Assembly (NCBI RefSeq): GCF_901709675.1
Contig: NC_051099.1
Location: 5,952,001 to 6,016,000 of the forward strand
Direction of reading: 5' to 3'
Length of the DNA stretch: 64,000 nucleotides
From: Syngnathus acus
Taxonomy: Eukaryota; Chordata; Actinopteri; Syngnathiformes; Syngnathidae
Notes under the pieces: model-generated
What the model was told of the DNA's origin: nothing
Databases searched by the model: none
The model's input: the letters and a program-made list of their open reading frames with translations, nothing else
Made by a program: the position numbers and the translations under genes
Part shown: in pieces, positions 23,256 to 33,277 of the stretch
Numbering within the stretch: position 1 is the stretch's first letter
How the letters are laid out: every line of letters begins with the position of its first letter

Positions 23256-24912
23256 TCATTTGGGACATGACGAACAGCTGAGGTGCTCCTTGGTGGCATT
23301 GGCGTATCCCGACAGGAGCAGCGTGGCGGGCTCTCGCTCGGTCGGGGGACTCTCCTCGTTGCCCAGGATGTGCTCCACCAGGCAGTGAGCGGCCTCCTCG
23401 ATGTTGCTGTTTTCCTAAAGTAGGGCAAATCATCAAGCCATCTCTCCACTGTCTGCATTAAGGTCAAAGGTGAGTTTGAGCCAACTGACTTTAGGACAGA
23501 ATTGGGCTACACTCTTGTCACAACACGCATACCTTGGCCGAGGTCTGGAACCAGCCGACAAAACCGTTGTCTCTGCAGAAGGCGTCCAGTCGGGGTTGCA
23601 GGCATGACTCTTGGTCAGCTTTATTGGCCAAGAGCACGGCGGGAACGGGCTTCCCGTGGCTCAGCGTCACCTTTGCACAAAGACAGGATTGAAAGGTACA
23701 AAATATATCCTCATGTCACTTTCATGGCTTTGGGCGTGCTGTTCCAGTCAAATTTGACTCCTTTTGACATTGGGGTACTGACCTTTGAGTCCAGGTCGTC
23801 CTTCCACTTGAGCACGGCGTCAAATGTGGACGCTCGCGTGCTGTCGAAGACCACCAGCGCTCCCACCGCTTCTCGGTAGTAGACGCGTGTCATGTTGCCG
23901 TAGCGCTCCTGTCCTACGACACAACATTTATGACTATGCAGCGATAAAATGACAAGCCGACTAGAACAGTTGATCTTTATTTAGCGTTAGATTTGCACTA
24001 TGTCTGTGAATTGTTTCTTAAATCATAGCCAGGCTACGTTTTTATGATGGCAGCAAAGAGAAAAAAAAACGCTTGTTTTGATTCCATGGCAGGCATCATG
24101 TGAGTGTCGTTTTCCGCATGGGAGTCGCTGGCCACATTCCACAAGCAGGCAACAAATGACAAGCATCGGGAGGGGCCGTGATACACACACACACACACAC
24201 ACACACACGGTCTTTTAGTACATGACTTGGATGTTTCCATGGAGATAGGATTGCCATAATATTTGTAGAAAATACAGTAAATGAACACAATTTTGTGTGC
24301 AATAATCTGCTTTTAATGTGCTCTAGTCAGCAATGTCCTTGTGATTGGAAAAACATGCTAAAACCAGTTCAGTGTTTCACACTCAACTCAACTTTATTTA
24401 TAGGTCAACATAGCAAAGCATGCAGTTAGGCAATTGTCATATAATTCATGTCGTTATAGTAATCAGCCCATTTTTTTATTTAAAGAAATGTAAAAAACGT
24501 TTAAATGACAAATTTCTATTAGCCACACAATATAACTTGGAAGATTGCCTCCATAAATCCTGGCCAAGGTGTACACACCAGAAGAAGCAGACCAAATAAT
24601 AAATAAATAATGTTTTTATGATGTACCAAATGGTACGGTGCTATTTCCCTATTTAAAAGACAGTTCTGTGAAAAGTGGACTTAACTTTGCTTGTGTATAT
24701 ATTTTTAGTGGGTCCTCACCGGCAATGTCCCAGAGCTGCAGTCGGACGACGGTATCCCGGTCCCACTGGAGCACCTTGAGGGCGAAGTCGACGCCGATGG
24801 TGGCGCGGTAGTGTTGCGAGAAGATGTGGTGCACGTAGCGCTTGATGATGGATGTTTTACCCACGCCCAGGTCCCCGATCACCAACACCTTGAATAGGAG
24901 CTCACGCTGCAT
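23256..24912 (-). CDS. rab38: Rab38 small GTPase
   Basis: Four exons in phase, 24912-24720, 23913-23783, 23670-23533 and 23414-23256, give 206 residues (human about 211). G-motifs are complete: P-loop GDLGVGKTS at 13-21, switch I around [18 protein letters not shown] in switch II, NKAD for base specificity, and TSAKEN. The Rab32/38-specific [18 protein letters not shown] run is present. The end SCSSCPK is the Rab38-type prenylation motif (cysteines followed by a short extension) rather than the terminal CC of Rab32. Rab38 sorts cargo such as tyrosinase to melanosomes and other lysosome-related organelles. It lies on the same strand as picalm, 1.6 kb upstream of it, matching the human 11q14 neighbourhood. 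NKAD instead of NKCD is the only unusual motif residue. Confidence 0.92.
24182..24208. repeat. (AC)n microsatellite in rab38 first intron
   Basis: About 13 AC repeats inside the first rab38 intron (23914-24719). A fragment beginning ACTCAACTTTATTTATAGG near 24386 resembles a common fish interspersed repeat. Confidence 0.9.
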
Positions 24913-26414
24913 GGCTCCCCCCCAGAGAAAACTCCCTAAAAAGTTCTCAAACTATTCAGCTTACTAGGAAAGGCTACAAAACCAAAACGTTTTGTGGTCA
25001 TTTAGGCCAAACGTGTGGATTCCCACCACTTACTGGAGAGGAGCATGAGGAATTTTGACCTCTGTGGTCCTCTGTGGACCTCCCACTCCCATGCGACTCT
25101 TGCCTGGGAGCGACTCCCGCTGCATTCAAGTGCTTGACTGAGGCGTGGGATTTTGAACATCGGAAACGTTCATGTTTTGACTTTTTATTTAAATGTTCAA
25201 TTTAAAATTAAACAAAAAATGTATGTATATAAAATGTGTGGAAATTAAGTGGAATTATGAACCAACTATTTAATTAATCATGTGATTAAGTTAGCAATAA
25301 ATTAATAATCTATTCTCATGTATTTTGCGTGTATCATTTATATTTATTTGTATTTAATTTTTAATTGCAATCCATCTGATTTGAGCTTATTGTAGCTATA
25401 AACTATGCGTTGTAAATGCTCTTCATAATAAGTATTATTAAAAGTACTTCATCAAGTGACACAAAATAGTGGATGTTATAGCAAAAACCCAAATGGGAAT
25501 CCCATTATGGGATCAAATGTGAGTAAAATGCCTGTAGTCATAAAGGAAAAATTGGAAATATTCGACGACAGCGAATGCGTCACTTCCGCCGATTTGGGCT
25601 TCGTCGAAATGCGTGCACTTACGGTAAATGCAAATGTAAACGGTGCTGATGAGGGCGAGCGGATGCTGGCGTATGCGAGTGTGTGATGCCGTCGTGTTTG
25701 TCCTCGTCGCCGTCGTTTCATCCCAAAAAGCAACGCAAATACTCGCCGGACAGTCTTTGTGCTTAAGACTCCATTGGCCGATCCATTTATTTATTTATTT
25801 GATTTAAAACGTGAATCATCGCGATGCACAGCTGGTAAACAAAAAGTGTTTTTTCCCCCCTCCTCTCCTCCCTTTGGGCTTGTTTTTGAAAGCATCATCG
25901 TCGAAATGGGGCTTGGCTTTTACGCATATTGAGCTCTCGGCTTCAAGGTAAGTCAGTGGATACTCGCATTGATTGGATTGATGATGTATGTTCGTGCAGT
26001 AGCTGGATGCTAACGGGGATTGTGAAGGTAAAGGCCTGCGACAGCTCGGGGTGTGGAATCTGAGGCTTGCGGGCCACACATGGCCAGCAAAACACCTGAT
26101 GCGGACCCAGATGCAGTATTTAAAAACAAGCCCTGTGCAAACGAGGAAAAAACATTTACCTGACAAGTGGAGTTTTTTCTACTAAAATATTTACTTAACT
26201 ACTTGAGATAAATAAATTGCAATTAGATATATTTTGCCTCACCAATTACCTAACAGATTACGTTAAAATTTATTCTATATGTAAGTAGCTTATTACAAGC
26301 CTTTTCTCTATTAATTTTTGCATTTAAAAAAAAAATGACAACAGTAAAGTTAGCCCAGTGTCAGTTCACAGTGGCTGAATCGTGACTGGGTTGTGCTTTC
26401 CTGACAGACTTGAC
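24913..26414. promoter_or_regulatory. Divergent intergenic region rab38 / rab39b
   Basis: The 1.5 kb between the two start codons must hold the promoters of both genes, which are transcribed away from each other. It is AT-rich, with no CpG-dense core and no obvious TATA box at a fitting distance. The small open frames in it show no known domain. Its role is inferred from geometry only. Confidence 0.4.
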
Positions 26415-27399
26415 ATGGACACAATTTGGCTTTACCAGTTCCGTCTGATCGTGATCGGCGACTCCACGGTGGGCAAGTCGTGTTTGATCCGCAGGTTCAC
26501 AGAGGGCCACTTTGCCCACGTGTCGGACCCAACTGTGGGTGTGGACTTCTTCTCGCGCCTGCTAGAGATTGAGCCAGGCAAGAGGGTCAAGCTCCAAATT
26601 TGGGACACTGCGGGCCAGGAGAGGTTCAGGTAACCTTAGCTATACTTGATAAAGATATACAGTAAAAACATTTAATAGTATTTCAAGAACTAAACAATTA
26701 AATTAAGAAGTTCAACTTGTAAGTCAAGGAACCAGAGCACTTTTATGCAAGTCAGTACTTGGCAATAAATGAATGGGAGTCCGACAGGGTTCAATTCCAA
26801 GTCCACTTTTGCTTACTTTTCATAAGACTATTTAATCTGTTGTAGCATCGTTTTGTCAGGATAGGATACTGATTATTACCTCCCCCAGGTCCATCACCAG
26901 AGCATACTACCGCAACTCAGTGGGCGGGCTCCTGCTCTTCGACATCACCAACCGCCGCTCATTCCAGAACGTGCACAGCTGGCTGGAGGAGGCGCAGAGT
27001 CACGTCCAGCCGCATAGCATTGTCTTCCTTCTGGTGGGTCACAAGTGCGACCTCGAGCCCCAGCGTCAGGTGAGCCGGCAGGAGGCTGAGAAGCTGGCGG
27101 CGGCCTTCGGGATGAACTACGTGGAGACGTCGGCACGTGACGCCATCAACGTGGAGACGGTTTGTTCAGCTTTTTACGTGGCGTTTGCCCTCTCTAGTTC
27201 TCAGTGGCGCCATTCTGTCTACAAACGTTTTTGTCTCCTGAAGGCATTCATGGATCTGACGAGGCAGATCTTCGAGCTAGTGCGTGGCGGCGATATCAAG
27301 ATCCAAGACGGCTGGGAGGGCGTCAAGAGCGGACTGGTCCCCAACACGGTACACTCCTCAGAGGAGGTCACCAAGGCAGGTCGCCAGTGTCTCTGCTGA
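26415..27399 (+). CDS. rab39b: Rab39B-like small GTPase
   Basis: Three coding exons, 26415-26629, 26889-27159 and 27244-27399, give 213 residues, the length I recall for human RAB39B. The start [17 protein letters not shown]-loop GDSTVGKSC at 15-23, [69 protein letters not shown] and [14 protein letters not shown] are family-diagnostic. IRRFTEG and RSFQNVHSW favour Rab39B over Rab39A. The end RQCLC is a CXC double-geranylgeranylation site. Rab39B acts in vesicle traffic and neuronal autophagy and is mutated in human X-linked intellectual disability. The first intron interrupts after QERF, as in mammals. The second is an additional 84-nt intron (see its own entry). Confidence 0.92.
27160..27243 (+). 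other. Extra 84-nt stop-free intron in rab39b
   Basis: The segment begins GTTTGT, ends in a pyrimidine-rich stretch and CTGAAG, and splits the conserved NVE-(x)-AF motif. Removing it restores [14 protein letters not shown] and a 213-residue protein; keeping it adds 28 unconserved residues without a stop. The conserved length shows it is spliced, at least usually. As recalled, mammalian RAB39B has two exons, with no intron here. Confidence 0.8.
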
Positions 27400-27752
27400 G
27401 CTCATTTCTTTTGGACTCCATCTTTGGGAGATGGGCCTTCTCTTTGTCTGTGACTACATGGCGGGGCCCCACTCTTTCTTAAATGATTTCCATGTTGCAG
27501 TAGCACGCTTTAACTTGTCATGTGTCGACTACTTGCTCGGTGCAAAACACACTTTGTTCTCTCAATGAAAAGCACAAGAAGCCCCCTCGTGTTGTTCACC
27601 ATGTTTTGACATGCACATTTACACTTAGGCAGTTAGTGATGACTACTGACACAACCAATAGAAATTAGACAGACTCTTCACCCCAAAGTGGAGACACAAA
27701 TACACAAAACTACATCATGTATATACCACTTTCGATCACTGCCCATTGCAAC

Positions 27753-27758
27753 AATAAA
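27753..27758 (+). terminator. Candidate polyadenylation signal of rab39b
   Basis: First AATAAA after the rab39b stop, giving a 3' UTR of about 370 nt. The next stretch to the transposon cluster (27,760-28,268) holds nothing recognisable. Confidence 0.5.
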
Positions 27759-28268
27759 TATTAGAGCCCAAATGATATGAATGCCATTTCTGTTATTTGG
27801 CAGAATGAAATTCAGATAACTGATCAATCAGACAATTTAAAACATAATGAATAGAGAATCGTTGGGGGGATTGCTTAATGCTTACAATAAATGGATGATT
27901 TAAAGGCTAAACATTTGACTGTTTTACAATACTTCATCTTGTAATATTTAACATTACAGCAGAGAGAAATAGCCAATTCTTTGTAGATATAGGAAAAAGA
28001 AAAATCGATTTGGTTTTTATTTTCCTTGTCACGATTTGAACTTCATATTGTGCTGTTGAGGATCTTGTCAAGTCATTCATTTGATTATTTTTCATGTTGC
28101 CCAATACTCCTAAATGCTCCTTAATACATCTTTTTGGCTTCGTATGGATGGTCATAAATGCATCCACTTTCACTCAGTGGTTTTCAATCTAATTGCTGAG
28201 GTGAGTCTATTTTGAGTGCCTTTTAGAGGAACGAAGCTTGTGTCCATCTGTGTTTTATTATTCATGTA

Positions 28269-28583
28269 CAGTGGGTATAGAAAGTCTACACACCCCTTAA
28301 AAGCGCATTAGAAGAGCTGAACTTTATCTTGGGTCTCTCAGAAACATGTTAAATAGTGGGCACCTGTGTGCTGGATTTGGTTTGATTGTGACTAATTAAT
28401 TCCAAACGCAGCCACATTCCCACTTACAAGAGGGTATGGACATTTCTAAAACCACGTCATTATTTATTTTGACTTCCCCTCTTGAATAAAATGGAGTCAG
28501 AAAGGTTATAGGTCATATTATTGGCAGAGAACGTTTTTTTCTGTATATTTGAGCAGGCGTGAGTAGACTTATTATATCCACTA
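28269..28583. mobile_element. Tc1/mariner-type miniature inverted-repeat element
   Basis: The left end CAGTGGGTATAGAAAGTCTA pairs with the right end, whose reverse complement is TAGTGGATATAATAAGTCTA. TA dinucleotides flank both sides (28267-28268 and 28584-28585), the expected target duplication. It is 315 bp with no transposase frame, so non-autonomous. The phrase matches a family that I recall as abundant in fish genomes. Confidence 0.75.
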
Positions 28584-28855
28584 TAAGTAACAAATGTGTA
28601 ACATGATTCATTTGAACGGTGGCTTCGTGCACGTCATCTATAATAAATAAGTGGAACTATCCAAAAGGATTTGAATGTCATTGGAGGTGGCGGCCAATAG
28701 AGGGAGCACTGATGCAAGTTCACAAAAAACGTAATTTTCCATGCAAATACTGGCTATTTGTTTTACTATTTACGTATCTTTAGTTATTCATTTTTTTTTA
28801 CGTGTTTGTCGGACAAATACTGAAATTATGTGACAAATACAAACATGATTTAGAG

Positions 28856-29675
28856 CAGGGGTCCCCAACCCCCGGTACCGGGCCGCCAAGCTGCACAGAT
28901 TTTTTTTTTTTTTTTTTAATCGACGATCAATTAATTCAGGTCAAGACGCTCGTCCCGGTCACGTGACATGTTTCCCCAGTCGAGCTAGCAAAAATGAGTA
29001 AAAATTTATTTTGAGAAATGTAAAAAACGTGGCGATTCTCTCCCAATTCCATCCGTCGGTGCAGCTGTGTCTCTTGACACAGGTTAATTCAGCTCAAAAC
29101 ACTCGTCTCAGTCACGTGACATGTCACCTCAGTCGAGCCCGCGAAGCAAACAAATATGAGCAAGAAATAGAGATGTTTGGAAAAAAAGCCCAATGAGGAG
29201 ACGGAAGAGGCTACGACTTCTAAGAAAGAGTCCTACTGCAAATATGGATTTATCGCCGCCACAGGTGACTCTGACGCGCCAAGCAAGCCTACTCTGCATA
29301 TGTGGCGACTGGCGACTACTCTAATTTCTGCATTTTTCAACCGATTCAACCCATTCCAACTTTCAACTGTTCATCATTTTTCTACCTATTCCACAACTTC
29401 CCACTTACCAAATATTCCAAACTTTCAATTTTGAAATTCACCACAATTTCTCCAAATTTTCTTCATTTCTCAAGTAATTCAACTCGTTTCAACATCATTC
29501 GGCAGCATTCCCCGAAGAAGTTATTCATAGTTTTCGCCTTCACACGCAATTTCTCCAGAAATTGCATTTTCTAGTTATAAATGTATTATTTATTTATAGA
29601 AATTTATGATTTATTTATATAAAGGCCGGTCCGCGAAAATATTTCTGACACGTAACCAAAGGTTGGGGACCACTG
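28856..29675. mobile_element. hAT-type element copy 1 with ZBED-like remnant
   Basis: It starts CAGGGGTCCCCAACC and ends GGTTGGGGACCACTG, and is flanked by the 8-bp direct repeat ATTTAGAG (28848-28855 and 29676-29683), the hAT signature. It is 820 bp. Two internal copies of a GTCACGTGACATGT-containing stretch (near 28938 and 29083) are present. A remnant on the plus strand near 29156-29310 reads as KKPNEETEEATTSKKESYCK followed by YGFI, like the start of ZBED-type hAT transposases. The rest is T/C-rich filler (29310-29570). It is not capable of transposing itself. Confidence 0.8.
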
Positions 29676-29683
29676 ATTTAGAG

Positions 29684-30238
29684 CAGTGGTCCCCAACCAC
29701 CGGGCCGCGGACCGGTACCGGTCCGTGGGTTACTTGGTACCGGGCCGCCAAGCCGCACAGAAAAAAAAAATAATTAGCGACGATCAATTAATTCAGGTCA
29801 AGACACTCGTCCCGGTCACGTGACATGTTTCCCCAGTCGAGCCCGCAAAGCTAATATGTGGCGACAGGCTAACTAACCAGGCAATGAAGTATTCAAAACT
29901 GCTTCAACACATGGAGACCAAGCATCCTGCAATAAAAGACAAACCTTAATCACTTCGGGTGTCATTGTCTCTGATTACATCTAGATGGGACCGGCTCGTT
30001 TCTGAGAAACAAACTCAGTGCTCCCACTAATTCAACGTAATGGTGAGTTTTATTTTTGTCATTTGTACTTGTTTTTATGTCAGTCGTATCATTTTATTTC
30101 ATCGTATTTATATATTTATTATAAATGTATTATTTCTTTATTTATATAAATGTATTATTTATTTATATAAATGCCGGTCCGCGAAAATATTTCTGACATG
30201 TAACCGGTCCGTGGCGCAAAAAAGGTTGGGGACCACTG
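29684..30238. mobile_element. hAT-type element copy 2, adjacent to copy 1
   Basis: Perfect 15-bp terminal inverted repeats, CAGTGGTCCCCAACC and GGTTGGGGACCACTG, bound 555 bp. The flanking 8-bp repeat is again ATTTAGAG (29676-29683 and 30239-30246), shared with copy 1. The inside codes for a BED zinc-finger fragment at about 29860-29945 (CGDRLTNQAM, then LLQHMETKHP), as in ZBED5-like domesticated hAT transposases. The terminal halves match copy 1, but the middles retain different pieces of the parent element. Confidence 0.85.
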
Positions 30239-30447
30239 ATTTAGAGGACAATTTAAGCACCAATCTTTGAGAAAAAAATTTTTTGTTTGGTTTTCAAGAA
30301 AGCCTTCAACTTTTATGAGATACTTTTATGTTAGTGCAGTTGGTCGGTCCCCTTAATTAATTTTGTTATCCGATATGTATTCCCCGCTTAACACAAACAG
30401 CATGAAAAAAGGATTTTTCTTTTTTATTAAAACAAAGTACAGCCTGG

Positions 30448-30453
30448 TTTATT
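30448..30453 (-). terminator. Candidate polyadenylation signal of slc7a3
   Basis: TTTATT here, and again at 30423-30428, are AATAAA on the gene strand. If used, the slc7a3 3' UTR is about 2.8 kb and contains the inverted-repeat element at 30985-31644. Nothing coding was recognised in 30,250-33,277. The assignment is inferred. Confidence 0.35.
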
Positions 30454-30984
30454 TATACATAACAGCTATATGTACATTTTGGAAACAAGACACAAAATGA
30501 AACAGACCATTGTTGTTAAGATCAAAAAATCGATTAAAGACAAATTGTTTTGAAAGGCACTAGGGCTGGATGTAACGTTATGATGAGCAGACGCATATGC
30601 CTCATATGATTTTGATATTTTTTCTTGAAAAAAAAAAATCCCTACCAGCCTTGGTGCTTTCCATCCAACAGATGATTATTTTGAGGCACTTCTTATTCCC
30701 CCCACAATTATTCAGAAGCATTAATCATGGTAGGTGGGTGGATTGGGGTTCTAATTGACAGCATTTGACAAATATACTTTTACACAAATACTGTACGTAC
30801 AATACACAGTAAAGCACATTAATTATGCTGGGGGACATTTTTAGAATCACATGACATTATAGACAAACTTTTAAGAGGTCGATATTCTTTTTCAAAAGAT
30901 GACAGTAGTAGTTCATTTTGGTCAGAAAGGCTGATTACTTCAATGGCAAAACAATAATGAAAACAAAGTCGCAAAAAAAACACA

Positions 30985-31644
30985 CACAGGGGTGGGCAAA
31001 CCTTTTTCTAGCGGGCCATTTTACTTACGAAGGCCTACATTCAGAAAATATAATAAGACAATCACATACAATTAATAAAATTTATGAAAAGAAAATCAAT
31101 TTAAAAAAAAAGTAGTTTTACAAGGAAAAAGGGCATAATTTTACGAGAATAGTCAAGCATTTTAACAGGAAAACTCCAGTACCAGAAAAAGTTGGAATCT
31201 TACAAGAATAAATTCATCAAAAGTGCTAAGTCAAAAAGTTACTATATTTTTGAGAGAGAAAAAAAAAAGTCAAACTTTACAAGTCATGGTGGCGTCCAGG
31301 AAAAAAAAATTTTACAACCATGAGGTCCATGTTGGGAAAATAATTTAACATTGTCGTAATATTATAAAAATAAAGTTATCCTCAAAATTTGATAACATAT
31401 CAAAGCCATTTTTTTTAGAATAAATGCTATGTGACAATATTGTCTTATGTGATTTTTTTTTAACCATACTATCATAAAAATACTCCCTAAGGTACTGGCC
31501 TTGTGAGACTCCAAACTTTCTTGTAAAATGACTTTCTCTTTCTTAATATTAATGTGTCCATTTCATTTCAAGGATCTTGCTTTGCTTTACTAATGCATGG
31601 GATGCGATAAATTACATTATGTACACAGGTTGCCCACCCCAGTG
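30985..31644. mobile_element. hAT-like non-autonomous element
   Basis: The left end CACAGGGGTGGGCAAACC pairs with a right end whose reverse complement is CACTGGGGTGGGCAACCTG, separated by about 640 bp of AT-rich DNA. GGGGTGGGCAAAC termini are typical of hAT families. The flanking 8-bp sites do not match cleanly, so the boundaries and the class are less sure than for the two hAT copies upstream. Confidence 0.6.
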
Positions 31645-33277
31645 TAAAACTTGTCAGTATTTAAGTTAACTGAGCTAAAGCATTTCAATCCACTCATCCC
31701 AAACATGACTGATGTACACATTTAAATAAGGCGCTCTACTAAAGAGACAGAAGACTACATCTTAACAGACAAAGCTGCCAAGTTTCAATCAAAACTAAAC
31801 CGCGAATGACAATACATCTGCCACGATATAAAGCCACGAAGCGCTATCTTGACAAAATTCCTACATACTCAATTGATTAGTCAATGACTTCACCAAGTGC
31901 CCCTCACATCTGCAATGACTTCATTGGTGTGGATAAAGGCGGTTTAAAAAAAAAAAAAAATGGAGTGGAACCTCCAAAGCCAACTGAGACTTCAGCTTTA
32001 AATGCAGTTCTGCTTTTTCTTTGGCTTTGAAAAGGGTAAAAACCACAATTAATAAAAAAATCAATTCGTTTTCCAGTGCTGTACTCAAACAATAACAATA
32101 AACATTACATTTCTAGTCAGACGTCTTAGGGTGAATTTTACTTTTATTTCACTGTGCGTATGAAATTTTAGCAAGTTAAAACATTGACCGTAGGAGTTAA
32201 AAATGTATCATGAGGCGAGAACAAATAAATTATTAATTAAAAGTAGACGTGAACCGTTATCCTAAACTTTAAAGTCAGTGAGAAATATTGCCATGCCATT
32301 GGCTAAGTTGTCATTCATTAGATTTTGGAAAAGCTGAACGTGTCACAACTTAAGAGGTTCCACTGCACACTCAACACGTTAACAAGAAGTTCAAGTTTTG
32401 TTGTCAAAAACAAATTGTCATATTAGAACTACAAAGTCAGCCTAGGTCACAATTATGAAGGGTCCACTGAATGTCAATGAGAAGTTCGATTAATTTGCTG
32501 TAAGTTCAAAAAGTTCCAACGTTCTCACCAGCTCACTTGACTTTTTAAGTTAGAGCAAGTCAAGCGACGTGACAACTTTGGCCGTTCTGTTTTGTTGTCG
32601 GTAACACATCTACAATATTTGACACTGGAACTTGAAAAGCTGACCGGACTCACAACTTTGCAGGGTACGAGTTTCAAGTTTGCTAGTAACAAGTTTGCTA
32701 GTAACAATTTGTCAATTGATGGTGCGCACGAGTAAAAAATTTGCGGAAAAGTCAACTATTCAAAAGTAAATAGGAAAAACGTTTGAGGTGTCATGTAGCT
32801 AGCATCAACATGGATAGTGTTCCATTATTGACCTTTCAGCATTTAGGTCCCAAACAGGACGTTAAGCCTGTTTAGTTTCGGAACTACCCTGTTTACACAT
32901 ACATACACACACACGCACACACAGCAGACACAAAGCAACAGGCTGGTGCAATCTAGTGTACGCGGACAAGAAGTTGACATTTGCCAGCGTAGCGTCACAA
33001 GCGCTAATCATCATCTCCACTAATGGAGACGAGGGAGGACGAGGATCTTGCGTCAATGTAGAAGAGCGATGCGGCTAGCTACACGCACAGGCGACGTATA
33101 GAAGAAAAAAAAAAAAAAAGAACCGGCGTCTGTCACAGTGTCCGAAACATCGCGTTATTATTGGCATCTTGTGTGACGAGAGGCAAAAGCCTCGCCTCCC
33201 TTTCGGGCAACGTTCCAAAGTCCACGTGCACGCTGGCAAAGCGCAACTCCCTCCGTTCTCCAGGACCGCGTGTGCGG

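Noticed and set aside
27160-27243. Reading the 84-nt segment of rab39b as coding
   Set aside because: It would insert 28 unconserved residues into a strictly length-conserved GTPase; splicing restores 213 residues.
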